Shown here one piece after another: positions 11,348 through 22,745 of a stretch of 64,000 nucleotides of DNA (its first letter is position 1; every line of letters starts with the position of its first letter). The DNA lies in NCBI RefSeq assembly GCF_025244665.1, contig NZ_CP104205.1, positions 1,919,001 through 1,983,000 of the forward strand. Reading direction: 5' to 3'. This stretch comes from Maribacter litopenaei. Lineage in GTDB: Bacteria; Bacteroidota; Bacteroidia; Flavobacteriales; Flavobacteriaceae. The notes below the pieces were generated by a model. It was not told the DNA's origin. It was given only the letters and a program-made list of their open reading frames with translations, and searched no databases. The position numbers were made by a program, and so were the translations under genes.

Positions 11348-13724
11348 TGTTTTTCAGAGCCTATCTCGGCCGTTTTTTGCTTGAGGGCAGGGATTCCATT
11401 CTTCTCCTCTTGATTTATGATCAAGGCTATGGATCGGTCGAATTTTCCTTCTAAGATTTTATCCTTAATACTATTGTTTTTGGCCGTGCGCTGTATTTCA
11501 TAGGCCATTTCGTTTTGTCCTGACCAGTAATAGGCATCCATTAATGCGCAGTAACCATCTTCATATTTGGGGTACTTTTTGATAACATCGCCTAAAATAT
11601 CTATCGCTTTCCCGTAGTCTTCCTTCCATGAATAAATCCTACCCATCAAAATCTCAGTATCGGCATGTCTAGGAATTTCACTTAGTATATATTCACAAAG
11701 TAAGACGGCCCTACCATAGTCTTTCACGGAACGCCAAGTGCTTAGCCTTTGCATAGGCATTGTCAAAATCCTTTCCGTTAAAGACACTCTCTACCCAAAT
11801 CATTTCTTCCTTAGAAAACTTGGGTTTCTTATCTTCTATTAAAGAAATGGATTCCGGAATAATCTTATTCTTGAGGGTAACGTAATTATTGATGGATTTA
11901 AAGTTCTCAAACCTACTTTCAATAACGTTTACTTCTTCTTCACCATCTATTTCCATTAATTTTAACTCACTGTCCAATCGGTATATTTCACCATCGGAGT
12001 ACAAGATATCATCAAGGATGAAATCCTGAATATTATAGGCGCTCCTTAACAAAGGAATTTCCCTATAAACACTTAAATGGGAATGTTCTATTAAATCTTC
12101 GCCTATAAACCCTAATTGATCAGGAACCTTGAATGCTTTTTTTTCAGAAATTAAAGCGAGTAAACTCGGTGCTATATCTGCATGTGATGAAACTTTTTCA
12201 ATTTCAGCATCAGATTTTAATAGGGGGCTAAAGATTAACAGAGGAACCCTATACTTTGATAACGCATTGCCTTGTGAAATTTCTGATAATTGATGGCTTC
12301 CGGTTATTAAATAGATAGTATTTGAATATTGGGGAGTTTCTTTCTCTTTTGCCATAAACTCGGCCAGTGCCTGATCCGCATATAGGAAACTTGAAAATAG
12401 TTCGTCATTACGTCTAACAAACCTTTTTCGAGAATCGTCCAAGTTAGATTTCCTGGTTATTTCTCGAACCCTATCCTTATAATCCTCAATATTGGGTATA
12501 AGGAAAGGAGCTTTGGTACTAAGGGTTACAAAAACATCCAATTTAGATTCATGGGATGCTTTTGCGTTTTTATGAAAGTTGGCAAACAAGGCATTATCAG
12601 GATAGCCTAAGGTGATTCCTGCAGCATCCTCTTCCTGTAAAGTAAACTCCTGCCCAAAATTATTTCGATCAAAAATAAGATCCACTTTTTCCTCTTCCAA
12701 AAACCTATCCACATTGTAAAGGGCCGTATTTCCCCCATAGTTAAAGCTTGTACCGTACCCGTTTTCCTTCAAAATACTGTACAGGGTGTTTCTGTGCGTA
12801 AAGTTTGGAAGGGTGGTAAATCCCGCCTCTCCAAAAGGTAACGAACCGATTATACTAGGAATCGCGGCATGGCTTTCCCCTGTGTTGCTTAAAAAATTCT
12901 TCCAACTCAAAGAGTTTGTTTTCAGTTCTTGGAGGTTAGGCATAAAATCATTGAAACGACCATTTACAAAGTCATTGCCTAAACCATCGACCATAATGAT
13001 TTTAATATTGGGCAAAGAATCCAAGGGTTGAAAATATGTTGTTAATCCTGTTGTTTTCTGAAAAGGCTTCATTAAAGGATATTCCTCTTTACCCTCATAA
13101 CTGTTACTTTGAAATAGCCTTTTGGTCACATGTTGTGCCAAATGTTGGGTCTTGTTTTCATTTACCGGTTTTTTATCGGAATATAAAGTGGCAAGGAAAA
13201 TACTGAAAAACACGATTGTGAGGGGGTACATTCTACTGATGACCGTATAGAAGGACGCAATATATTTTTGAATGAAAAAACATATGCCAATGGTAATCAT
13301 CGAAACCACCATGGACTTGTGTTATTGAGAATTGTAATTCCTTGTTTTTTAAAAGTCCCAACAAATCAGAACCCAAGGGTTCGAAATTTTGTACATAATA
13401 CGTAATAAGTCCAGCCTCATTGATCAACAGAATAATCAGTATAATTTTGGTTGCCTTGAGTCCGAGACCTGGTTTCTTGTTTTCCAAAAGATTAAAAATG
13501 AATGCCAAGAAAAGGGAAACTACAGAAGCAAATCCCAAATGGTGCAATAGATACAACAGGAAACTACTATTGAAAATACTGTCCAATACCCCCATGGAGT
13601 ACAACATGGTATTTTGATAGATGGAAAGAATAGTCAAGCCCACAAAGAAGGTAAGCACCATGGGAATAAAGTCCCGAAGTGTCTTCTCTTTGTTTTCAAT
13701 ATGTTCATCCCTGTATTCCAACAT
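11344..13724 (-). CDS. LtaS/BcsG-like membrane phosphotransferase with C-terminal TPRs (two frame breaks)
   Basis: 792 residues after repair. About five N-terminal membrane helices are followed by an alkaline-phosphatase-superfamily domain (IIMVDGLGND; SNTGESHAAIPSIIGSLPFG with the likely nucleophile; SSHADIAPSLLAL) and then periplasmic TPRs (MGRIYSWKEDYGKAIDIL). The layout is that of lipoteichoic acid synthase and the cellulose phosphoethanolamine transferase BcsG, which move phospho-groups from lipids to glycans. The usual metal-binding TGDH motif reads TGSH here (12293-12304). Breaks at about 13313-13322 and 11724-11729 (TCACGG) are corrected by removing one base each. Start overlaps the GT2 end by 20 bp. 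Donor and acceptor are unknown. Confidence 0.72.
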
Positions 13725-15157
13725 ACCTAGCTTGCTTTTGCGAATCCTTTTCTAACCTGAGACCCCCAGCCGGACTTAATCTTAAACAATTTTTTATAGT
13801 TTCCACGTACTGCGAATCATACCACCAACGGATGAAACGTAATGGGTTCTATAATGGCACAGAACATCAATATGAGTATGTCCTTTGTTTTCTTGTATTC
13901 GTTATAGGAATATACATCCCATAGAATGGCGTAAAAAGAGAACATTATAGAGAATAGGTAGACTGCCGCAGTGATGGCCAAAAAGAAATCCCAATTCAGA
14001 ATCCCCAACCAATAAAAAAGGACAATGGTAAAAAAGCCGAAAAACTCCAATAGCGGAGCCAACCATTCATAAAAAAACCAATAGGGATAACTTAACATGC
14101 CCAATCTACCAAACTTTGGGTTGAAGAACATATCCTTATGCTTAAACAAGGTTTCCAGGTTTCCCCTTGCCCACCTATCCCTCTGATTTACCAGTATTTT
14201 AGGATCTTCAGGCACCTCTGTCCAGCACAAGGGATCGGGAATATATTCAACTGTATAGGGTAATTTACGCTCGTGCATATAGCGCCTCATCTTAAATACG
14301 ATTTCCATATCCTCCCCCACCGTATTGGTATCATACCCACCAACTTCCAATGCGATTTCACGGTCAAAGAAACCAAAGGCCCCGGAGATTATTAACAAGC
14401 TATCGATTCGGCCCCATGCCATTCTACCCAAAATGAAAGACCTGGTATATTCCAATAGTTGAAAACGGGCCAACCAATTGGTAGGGAGGCGTATTTCCTC
14501 CAACTGTCCACCCTGAATTAAGCAGGAATTAGCCACACGAATCACACCCCCAACAGCGATAACTTGTTTTTCTGATCGTTGGAAGAATGATTTTACTACA
14601 TGCAACAAGGCATCGGGTAATAAAAGACAATCCACATCTATACAGCCGACATATTGATTTGTAGACAATGCCATTCCCGTATTCAACGCGTCGGATTTTC
14701 CACCATTTTCCTTGTCAATTACCGTTAATTTAGAGAAAGCCTTATGGGGTGACTTATAAATACCACGTATAGGTTTGTTTCTCCAATCCGGATCTATTTC
14801 CTGTTCTATTTTTATAAGGTCATACGCATCTATCATTTTCTGCAAGGTATCATCCTTACTGCCATCATTGACCACCATGACTTCATAGTTTACATACCGG
14901 AGCGACATGAGGGAACGAATATTTTCCACAATAGTTAGCCCTTCATTATAGGCAGGAGCAATAATGGTTATGCTAGGAGCTAGTGGGGAGGCCATAAGCT
15001 TGGACATATCCCCAAAACTATTTTTGTTTCTGTAATGTATGGAGTTCCTGGTGGACAAATAGCCCATTAAGGTGAACATGGAGAACAAGACCACTGTAAA
15101 CACAAAGAAAACAATGTTGATATACTCCATCAATATGTCCGGAAAGCCATTAGCCAT
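13705..15157 (-). CDS. family 2 processive glycosyltransferase, PgaC/BcsA-like (one frame break)
   Basis: Inner-membrane GT2 synthase of 483 residues after repair. One N-terminal helix precedes a catalytic domain with VVNDGSKDDT, the DVDCL metal motif, the base motif GEDMEI and the processivity motif QRDRW. Three or so membrane helices follow. This is the signature set of polymerising synthases such as those for poly-GlcNAc, hyaluronan and cellulose. No PilZ domain is present. The ATG at 15157 is chosen because it overlaps the HEAT gene stop (ATGGCTAA). The frame is lost near 13827-13832; removing one base extends the tail (WWYDSQYVETIKNCLRL) to 13705. Polymer identity is unknown. Confidence 0.85.
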
Positions 15158-17588
15158 TTTTCTTATTGTAAAATTTGGTGGAAATATTGCATAAATGGTC
15201 AAACAAGGTTCCCTTGGTACCGGAATTAAAATTGGCAGTAACTAATCCATTATTCTCTTTCTCAGTTATTACCGTAGGTTCAAAATTAAAGGTGAAAAAA
15301 TCCGGGTCATCCTTTTTTATCAATTCCTCAATAGAGATGGATGAATCATTGTCTTGTCTATCCAATCCCGATACAACTTCCTCTAACCGATTTTGCAATA
15401 CCTGAAGCACCTGTAACGCGGTTTCCCTAATTACCTTGTTCCCATCTGAAACCAGGGTATGCAGTAGAGGAAGTTCCTTTGCATCTCCCAATTCTGCGAT
15501 TTCATTCAACAAAAATAATTTGGATTCAAAATCACCTTTGAAAATCAATTCCTCAAAAACACTGTATTCCTTTTCAGGAACACTTTTGTTTGTCTCTTCT
15601 TGAACTTTGTAATTTGAAATTAAATAGTCTAGGATATTCCCAATTTTTTCCAAAACAACGGGAGATTTTTCCTTTGCCAAAAGGGATTTTAAGAATGGGA
15701 TTTCCCTTTCATCCCCCAATTCCTCAATGTTTTCCAATAAGGCTATTGTTTCCAACTCCTCATGGAATTTTGGTTTAGGGATGATGAAATCCATGGAAAA
15801 TACATTCAAAGTCTCTTTATTCTTAAATTTCTCCTCAGGTAGGTTGCTAATATTCCGTGTTGGTACCTCAAAATCAAGTGGCCATTCTATGTATTGTTCA
15901 TTTTCTATTTCCTCAATTGAAGAACATGCCAAATCCTCCTCTACCAATACTTCCAATTCTGAAAAATCAAGTAAATCATGGGGTTCTACTTCCTGTATAG
16001 AATCTTCTATTACAGGGTTTACTTCCTCATAAATCACTTCCTGCAAATCGATATCTATCAAACTTTCTTCTTGAACGGGAAGTACCACGTCATAAACCAC
16101 AGGGAATTCTACGATATTATATATAGGTTCATCTTGTTCTTGCACCACGAAAGGCAAAAAATCAACATCAAACCTAACAAGAGTTTGAGAGGCTTTTACT
16201 TCCTCGTACAAAACTTTTATGTGATTAATTGATTCTTCACTGGAATTATCCGTGGTAATTTCTGTTTCGGAAGCGGTCACAACCGGTAAAAATGCAATTT
16301 CCGCTTCGGTCAACTCCTCGGACGTTTTGGATTCTACCTCTTTTGAATCCTCCATTTCAAGAATTTCATTCTTTTTGGAAGTATCCATTTCCAAAGGATT
16401 TGTTATGGGATCAAGGACTTCTTTGGGTTCGATTTCAATATTTTCTTCTTGAGACTCCTGAACAGTTGATTGCGAACCCTCTTTGTTTAAATCTTCCGTT
16501 AACTCTTTCCGGTCTTTCCTGTCGAACTCATTTTCTACAGGTTCCTTTAGTACTTCTTCGGAACCGATAAAATCGGATAATGGCTCTATATCCTTCGTCG
16601 GAAGTATGGTTTCCGGACTAATGGTATTTATGGCCCTTACCGCTTTGTTCTTGACCATAAAAGTGTTGTTACTTTCAGCGATACTTTGCAAAAAGGGAAT
16701 ATCCTCATCGGTACCTATTTCAGCTATCGTATCTAGAATATGCATTTTAATGTCCGTATTGTTCTTCCAAAACAACTGTTTTAAAATAGGCAGGGCCTCT
16801 GTGACATAAAATTCCTTGATACAATGAATGGCTTCACGTTTAATGTGATTGCTTTTATGTTTGACCAAGGTAATGAGAGAAGCGTTAGCATCATTTTGGT
16901 TATAATGCTTTATAAGTCTAAGGGCAAAAAGGACAACATAGTTGTTTTTGGAAGTCAACCATAACCTAAAAGGTGGAGCTGTGTAGTCTACCTTATTCCG
17001 TACTACATCCAAAAGTTTTAATTGTTGCCATTCAGAAATTTTGTATTTGGTGTTATCCAAAAAGTACGATATCCCCTCCTTATCAAGGGTAACAACAGCA
17101 ATTTCGGCCTGTTTTCTTACAGTACCCCTTTTATCGTTGATGAATCGCGTAATTGGTCTGTAGGCTTCGGCAACGTGCATCCGGGTAAGTTCAAATATTC
17201 CCTTAGCTATAATTTCCCAACGCCAACTTTTTAATTTCTTGAAGGCATCTTCATGTAGCCCTAAATCCTGATAAATATGGAAGAGTTCGGTTCGTGTGTT
17301 TCCTGAAACATCCTTCCTCAAATCCATCAAAATTTCGGTAAGCACTTTACGGTCGAACGGACTTTTGATCAATTCACGCACCTCTATTTTAAGCCCTATA
17401 TAGTTTATCTTTTCAATCTTGTTCCCATTTTCATCATAAAAAAGGAACTCGCTCACAATTGGTGATAATTCCTTTTTCTTCTCCCTGATTTTTTGAGCCT
17501 CTCGGGTAATCTTATTCCTTAAATAAAAGACGGATACCAAGTATACCATAGCCAGCCCCACAAAAAAAGCGGACAAACCCCATAACAA
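15150..17588 (-). CDS. membrane-anchored HEAT-repeat protein
   Basis: Uninterrupted frame of about 812 residues from a proposed TTG at 17588; the frame is open back to 17738 and no ATG suits better, so the start is uncertain. A single N-terminal helix (FFVGLAMVYLVSVFYL) is followed by a basic segment and HEAT-like repeats (PILKQLFWKNNTDIKMHIL; IPFLQSIAESNNTFMVKNK). A long Glu/Ser/Val-rich acidic linker then leads to a second HEAT set (IPFLKSLLAKEKSPVVLEK; LPLLHTLVSDGNKVIRE). The HEAT surfaces probably act as a protein-docking scaffold on the cytoplasmic side. The gene is coupled to the GT2 synthase by an 8 bp overlap, suggesting that partner. Function is inferred. Confidence 0.7.
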   Translation of the reverse strand: MLWGLSAFFVGLAMVYLVSVFYLRNKITREAQKIREKKKELSPIVSEFLFYDENGNKIEKINYIGLKIEVRELIKSPFDRKVLTEILMDLRKDVSGNTRTELFHIYQDLGLHEDAFKKLKSWRWEIIAKGIFELTRMHVAEAYRPITRFINDKRGTVRKQAEIAVVTLDKEGISYFLDNTKYKISEWQQLKLLDVVRNKVDYTAPPFRLWLTSKNNYVVLFALRLIKHYNQNDANASLITLVKHKSNHIKREAIHCIKEFYVTEALPILKQLFWKNNTDIKMHILDTIAEIGTDEDIPFLQSIAESNNTFMVKNKAVRAINTISPETILPTKDIEPLSDFIGSEEVLKEPVENEFDRKDRKELTEDLNKEGSQSTVQESQEENIEIEPKEVLDPITNPLEMDTSKKNEILEMEDSKEVESKTSEELTEAEIAFLPVVTASETEITTDNSSEESINHIKVLYEEVKASQTLVRFDVDFLPFVVQEQDEPIYNIVEFPVVYDVVLPVQEESLIDIDLQEVIYEEVNPVIEDSIQEVEPHDLLDFSELEVLVEEDLACSSIEEIENEQYIEWPLDFEVPTRNISNLPEEKFKNKETLNVFSMDFIIPKPKFHEELETIALLENIEELGDEREIPFLKSLLAKEKSPVVLEKIGNILDYLISNYKVQEETNKSVPEKEYSVFEELIFKGDFESKLFLLNEIAELGDAKELPLLHTLVSDGNKVIRETALQVLQVLQNRLEEVVSGLDRQDNDSSISIEELIKKDDPDFFTFNFEPTVITEKENNGLVTANFNSGTKGTLFDHLCNISTKFYNKKNG

Positions 17589-17658
17589 ATCCGTAGGGAT
17601 TTTGGGGCTTGAAATAAGGGTCGTTATTTTAAGGGTCCGGGGGACTATAATTATTGAT

Positions 17659-18022
17659 TTAAGTTTTGTTAAGTTCTCGTGCCAGTCGAACCAATAACTC
17701 CGTTGGACTAAAGGGTTTCGAAATAAAGTCGTTCGCACCTAGTTCAAAGGCACTTAATAGATTTTCTTCATTCCCTGCGGAGGAAATTATGATTATCGGG
17801 GTATTTAAGGAAAGTTCATTCCTTACATAGTTAATCAATTCTATTCCGAGAAAAATAGGGCATCATAATATCGCTTACGATGATATCAGGTTGCGTGGTT
17901 TTAAGATATTCCTTTACCTCCTTCCCATTGGAAGAATGGTGAACGTTATACCCTCCCTTTTTGAGTCTAAAACTTAATAGGGAAGCTAATAAATCATCAT
18001 CATCTGCCAATAATACCTCCAT
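17659..18022 (-). CDS. stand-alone response-regulator receiver (one frame break)
   Basis: CheY-like single receiver domain, 120 residues after repair. It has the acidic pocket (LLADDDD), the phospho-acceptor Asp in DIIVSDIMMP, the Ser/Thr position in IIIISSAG and the conserved Lys in FISKPFSP. There is no DNA-binding or enzymatic output domain. The frame breaks at 17846-17851 (CCGAGA); restoring CCAGA gives YFSGIELI. It starts 2 bp after the hybrid kinase stop, so the pair is cotranscribed. Output must be through protein contact, plausibly with the adjacent HEAT protein. Confidence 0.85.
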
Positions 18023-18024
18023 AT

Positions 18025-19801
18025 CTAGTTACCCTTTTCCTTTTTTAATTCAACAAAGGCCTTTTCGATTTGGGCTTCGTATTCCGGATAATATTTTAGA
18101 AAATCCTGGTACATAGACCGCACCTTTAGCTCATCTTCATCCTCACATGTAGCTTGCATATCGACCATTAGTTCGGCTAATTTTTCCAATTTTAACATCT
18201 TAAGGCCTGCTTTTAGTTTGTGCGCAGCAAAGCCTATCTCCTTAAGGTTACCCTGTTTAAGATTTATCTTTACAGAGCCAATGAACTCGTAGACATTCTG
18301 TTTGAACAATCGAATCAGTTCCTCCATAACACTCATTTCTCCGCAGCAATCATCCAAAACCTCTTGTAAATCTATTTTGGTTGAAGATTTCCCAGTAATA
18401 ACTTGAGTACTCAGTAACCTCTTGCTATCGCTTGAAAGGGAGGTGTTACTTTTCGCCTTTAGCAATTTTTTCATTAATTCGTCCAAGGTATAGGGCTTTA
18501 ATAAAAAATCGTTGATTCCGAAGGCGATACAGTTTTCTTCGTCCTTTGCCGTAAAATCCGCACTTACCGCTATGATGGGCACTTGATTAATTTTATTGTC
18601 CGTCCTAATCATATCGGAAATTTGAAATCCGTTTAGATCGGGCATCTTTAAATCCATAAGTATCAAATCAATACGCTGTGATTTTAGGATTCCCAAGCCT
18701 TTATCAGCGTTAGAAGTCACAAATACCTTACAGCCCCATTTCGTCAATTGCTCCTGAATCAGGTGTTGGTTCATCTGATTATCCTCAAAAACCAAAATTC
18801 CGGTGCCTTTCAATAATTCCTTTCCCTTCAGGGTATTAATAGTACTTAGGGATTGTTTGGGAATATTCTTTGAAGTCCCTTTTTTGTAGGGGATGGTGAA
18901 CTTGAACGTGGAACCAGTGCCTAAATGGCTTTCAGCGGAAATTTCACCTCCTTGTTTTTCCACTAGTTCCTTTACAATGCATAGGCCCAAGCCTGTTCCC
19001 CCATATTTGGAGGCTGTATACGCATCGGCCTGTTTAAAACATTGAAAAATATTCGTTAACTGTTCCTTGGACATGCCAATTCCAGTATCCTGAACCTTGA
19101 ATTCCAAATTATACCGATCATCAACGACCTCCTTTAAATTTATTTCCAAGCGGATAAATCCCTCCTCAACAAATTTTATGGAGTTTCCCAAGAGGTTCAA
19201 AAGTATTTGTGATAATTTGGATGGATCACCCACCAAAGTACCCGGTACTTTTCCGTCAATCTTTAATTGTAAATCAATTTTACGATCAATTAGCAAGGTC
19301 TCGGCATAGAAAAACCACATCATTTATCAAGCCAATGAAATTAAAATCCACCTCAATAAAATCCTCCATACCGGCGGATAATTTGGAGTATTCCAGCACT
19401 TCATTGATTATCTCCAATAAGTTTTGTGAGGCCATATGAATAGCATCTACCTTTTTCGCTTGACTTTCGTTTAAATCATCCTCACGTAAAAGATTTGCAA
19501 AACCTATGATTCCGTTCAAAGGAGTACGGATTTCATGGCTGATATGGGCAATAAACCTAGTCTCATGGGATAAACCACCACTGTCTATTGTTTTAATGCT
19601 CGGAACTCTAGAATCCTGACCATCGGATATAGTCTTATCAGGATTAGAGATTTTCTCCTCCAAAAGATTTGAAAATGCCTTAAAGGAGGATTTAAGAGAG
19701 GCGGCCTCGGTTGCATTAAGCGATTCAAATGAAAAGCTGGATAAGGTTGATTCCAAATGCTTTAACTGATTTAATAAATTTTCTGTCTTGACGCCGTCCA
19801 T
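18025..19801 (-). CDS. soluble hybrid histidine kinase with receiver and Hpt (one frame break)
   Basis: 591 residues after repair, with no membrane helix and only about 90 residues of helical N-terminus. Domains in order: HisKA with the phospho-His in FIAHISHEIRTPLNG; HATPase with LLNLLGNSIKF, VQDTGIGM and YGGTGLGL; receiver with LILMDLKMPDLNG and FLLKPYT; and a C-terminal Hpt with the His in FAAHKLKAGLKML. This is a complete phosphorelay that could pass phosphate to the neighbouring lone receiver. The break at 19299-19304 (TCTCGG) joins FLC to QTLLIDR when CCAGA is restored. First gene of the envelope operon; its signal is unknown. Confidence 0.87.
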
Positions 19802-19946
19802 GGATGGGTTGGTATTTTTTTAAAGGTCTTGTTTCATTAATACGTCTTAAAATTGCCCCTTTAGTGTTCTACCCACAATTAAATGTTCCCTAGGCTTCTT
19901 TTTTTGTTGTGAATAGCCTTTATTTGTAGGTATAAATTCCTACACA

Positions 19947-21230
19947 ATGAAGCGGTACATCTATATTTTAGGCGTTATGGCGATTTTTGCCTGTAAAGAA
20001 AAAGAGCCCCAGGTAACGGAATCCTTGGAAGAAAAAGCCCAAAGAATCCACGAGAAGGTGATAACTCCGGATACCCATGACGACATCAATGTGGCCAATT
20101 TTACGGATAGCATCAACTATACCCAAAAACTAAATACTCAGGTAAATCTCCCCAAAATGGAAGAAGGTGGTTTGGATGTGGCTTGGCTGATAGTATATAC
20201 AGGCCAAGATACCCTTACTCAGGAAGGATACGCCAAGGGAAAGGAAAATGCCATGGCCAAATTTGATGCCATCCATAAACTATGTGAGGAAGTTGCACCT
20301 GATAAAATTAATCGGCCTTAACCTCTGAAGATGTTAGGCGCATTCATGGCGAGGGGAAAAAAGTGGCCATGATCGGCGTGGAAAACGCCTACCCTATGGG
20401 TGAGGACTTGTCCGAGTTTGAACGCTACCATTCGTTAGGTGCGAGATACATATCCTTAGCGCATAATGGCCATAGCCAATTCAGTGATTCCAATACGGGG
20501 GAACAAGATTCCGTATGGTTACATAATGGTTTAAGTGAGTTAGGTAAAGAAGCTGTAATAGAGATGAATAGACTGGGAATTATGGTAGATGTTTCGCACC
20601 CTTCAAAAGAGGCGATGAAACAAATGATTGCTTTATCCAAAGCTCCAATCATTGCTTCCCATTCATCGGCAAGGGCCCTGTGCGACCATAGCCGAAACTT
20701 GGATGACGAACAGTTGATGTTGATGAAAGAGAATGGCGGAGTGGTTCAAACGGTAGCTTTTAGTTCCTACCTAAATACGGAAAAACATGAGGCGCGTGCG
20801 GCCTATATGAAAGAAGTGTATCAACAGATTGCAGACTCCTTGGGTATTGAATGGTACGAACGTTCCCAGTTTAGAAGCCTCACGGATGACCAAAGGGCCT
20901 CGTTTATGGAAAATTATCCGAAGGTTACCCAAATGGGACAAGAATTGGTCAAAAACAGAAAAGATGCCCCGAGAACCCGTGAATGTATCGGACTTCGTAG
21001 ACCATATTGATTATATGGTCAAAGTGATGGGAATAGACCATGTGGGTATCAGTTCCGATTTTGACGGGGGTGGTGGAATAGATGGCTGGTCCGATGCCTC
21101 AGAAACCTTCAACGTGACCTTGGAACTAGTAAAAAGAGGCTACACGGAAGAAGAAATCGGTAAACTTTGGAGCGGCAACCTACTACGTGTTTTGGACGAA
21201 GTGCAAGCAATCGCCAAAACTATGTCTTAA
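19947..21230 (+). CDS. M19 membrane dipeptidase-like lipoprotein (two frame breaks)
   Basis: Zinc dipeptidase of the M19 (renal dipeptidase) family, anchored as a lipoprotein: the N-terminus ends in a lipobox (MAIFAC). Metal-site motifs are TPDTHDDI, DVSHPS and ASHSSARAL, with GISSDFDG near the C-terminus. Repaired length is 427 residues. Breaks lie at 20312-20315 (TCGG, restoring NLALTSEDV) and 20969-20974 (CCGAGA, restoring APEPVNVSD). It probably hydrolyses dipeptides in the periplasm or at the outer membrane. Confidence 0.87.
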
Positions 21231-21234
21231 CGGA

Positions 21235-21636
21235 TTAAGGTGTCTCCGCGGCAGCCAATCTGTCCTTTACAAATTCTACCTTGGTTTTACCATGTGGAAC
21301 TGGTTTGCCATCGTCACCAAGGTTCACCATGATGATGTTGTCCACGGTCACAATAGTCTCGTGATTCATTTTATTTCGGACCTCACAATTCAAGGTAAGT
21401 GATGTTTTACCAAACTTCACTACCTGAACCCCAATCTCAACGATGTCGCCCTGTTTGGCGGCACTCATGAAATTGATTTCAGACATATATTTGGTGACTA
21501 TCTTACTATTTTCCAACTGTATTATACTATATAGGGCGGCCTCTTCATCTATCCATGCCAATACTTTTCCACCAAATAAAGTTCCGTTGGAATTTAAGTC
21601 TTCCGGCTTCACTAATTTTCTAGTATGGAATCTCAT
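21235..21636 (-). CDS. acyl-CoA thioesterase, hotdog fold (YciA-like)
   Basis: Complete 133-residue single hotdog-domain protein. The catalytic helix region NSNGTLFGGKVLAWIDEEAA is the typical acyl-CoA hydrolase signature, and TKYMSEINFMSAAKQGDIV follows as expected. Soluble and cytoplasmic. It ends 5 bp from the convergent dipeptidase. Chain-length preference is not predictable. Confidence 0.85.
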   Translation of the reverse strand: MRFHTRKLVKPEDLNSNGTLFGGKVLAWIDEEAALYSIIQLENSKIVTKYMSEINFMSAAKQGDIVEIGVQVVKFGKTSLTLNCEVRNKMNHETIVTVDNIIMVNLGDDGKPVPHGKTKVEFVKDRLAAAETP

Positions 21637-21851
21637 ATCGTATTGTTTTATGCGTCAAAATTAAAACGAAAAAACAAAGCCATGATTGCACTTAGACACA
21701 TTTAACAGACCGAATTATGAAGTTGGAAAATGTGGGGCATCCACACGTTATAATTGACAAAAATCTAGGGTGGAATTTAGGATAATCCATATTTTTAAGG
21801 CAATTGCCTTAAACACTTTAACATTTTATAGAGAATTGGGAGATATCCCTA

Positions 21852-22745
21852 TTAAAACAAGGATAGTTCATCCCCTAAAGTTGCCGGAATATGCAGGTCA
21901 CAATCTAAAGAACTATTGACTTTTTTAATAAAATATGCCGATAATAAAGGGGACTCCAATTCCATATTCTGATGAACAAAAAAATGCACTTTCTTTAATC
22001 CTTTAGCTTTCCAATCGGCCAATCTTAGTACCCAATCGTCCAATCTAGAATAGTCGCTTTTATGGTTGGCCCCTACGTAACGTATAAAGGCCTCATTGTT
22101 TGTCAATCTCATATGCATGATATCCCTTCGGCCGCCGTATCCACAAGAACATTGGCAACATCATTTTCTCCCGAGAAGATAATATAGCTCCTGGGCCACT
22201 TTTTCATCGTTGAACCAATCCGTATGTCTAAATTCCAAGGCCAACCTAAACTCCTTGGGCCAGTTTTCCACAAATTTGACGACGCGGTCCCAATCCTTTG
22301 GGCTAAAATTATTATGCATTTGCAGGAAAATGGTACCAAGTTTGTCCTCTAAAAGAGACGTAACTTCAAGATAGGATTCCAACACTGGATATGCTTGATC
22401 ATTCAATCGCCTTAAATGACTAACGTTCTGTACAATTTTTGGAAAAAAGGTAAAATCCTTAGGGGTCATTTCCTTCCATTTTAGGTACGTTTCCGAAGGA
22501 AAAATCCTGTAAAAAGTTGCGTTTAGTTCAATACAGTTGAATTGCCTCGAATAATAGGCAAGCTCATCCCTGGTACCCCTGGGGTAAAAATTCTTAAGGT
22601 CCTGCTTGTTCCATTTGGCACAACCTACTTTTATAGAAAAGGGATCGGAATCATCTAAATTTTTTAATAGGACTTGGGTTTGCACATGGTCCTTAGGCAA
22701 TGTAAAATCAATCAGTTCAGGGTGCTCCGTTTTTCCGAATTTCAT
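21852..22745 (-). CDS. DUF72 (YecE-like) TIM-barrel protein (two frame breaks)
   Basis: 297-residue DUF72 protein after repair. Family landmarks are KVGCAKWNKQDLKNFYP, FNCIELNATFYR, FPKIVQNVSHLRRL, ALEFRHTDWF and DTGGRRDIMHMRLT. Breaks occur at 22171-22176 (CCGAGA, restoring LLGENDVANV) and 22135-22138 (CCGT, where CCAGT restores DTGG). The family has a TIM-barrel fold; its biochemical role is not firmly established. Confidence 0.82.
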
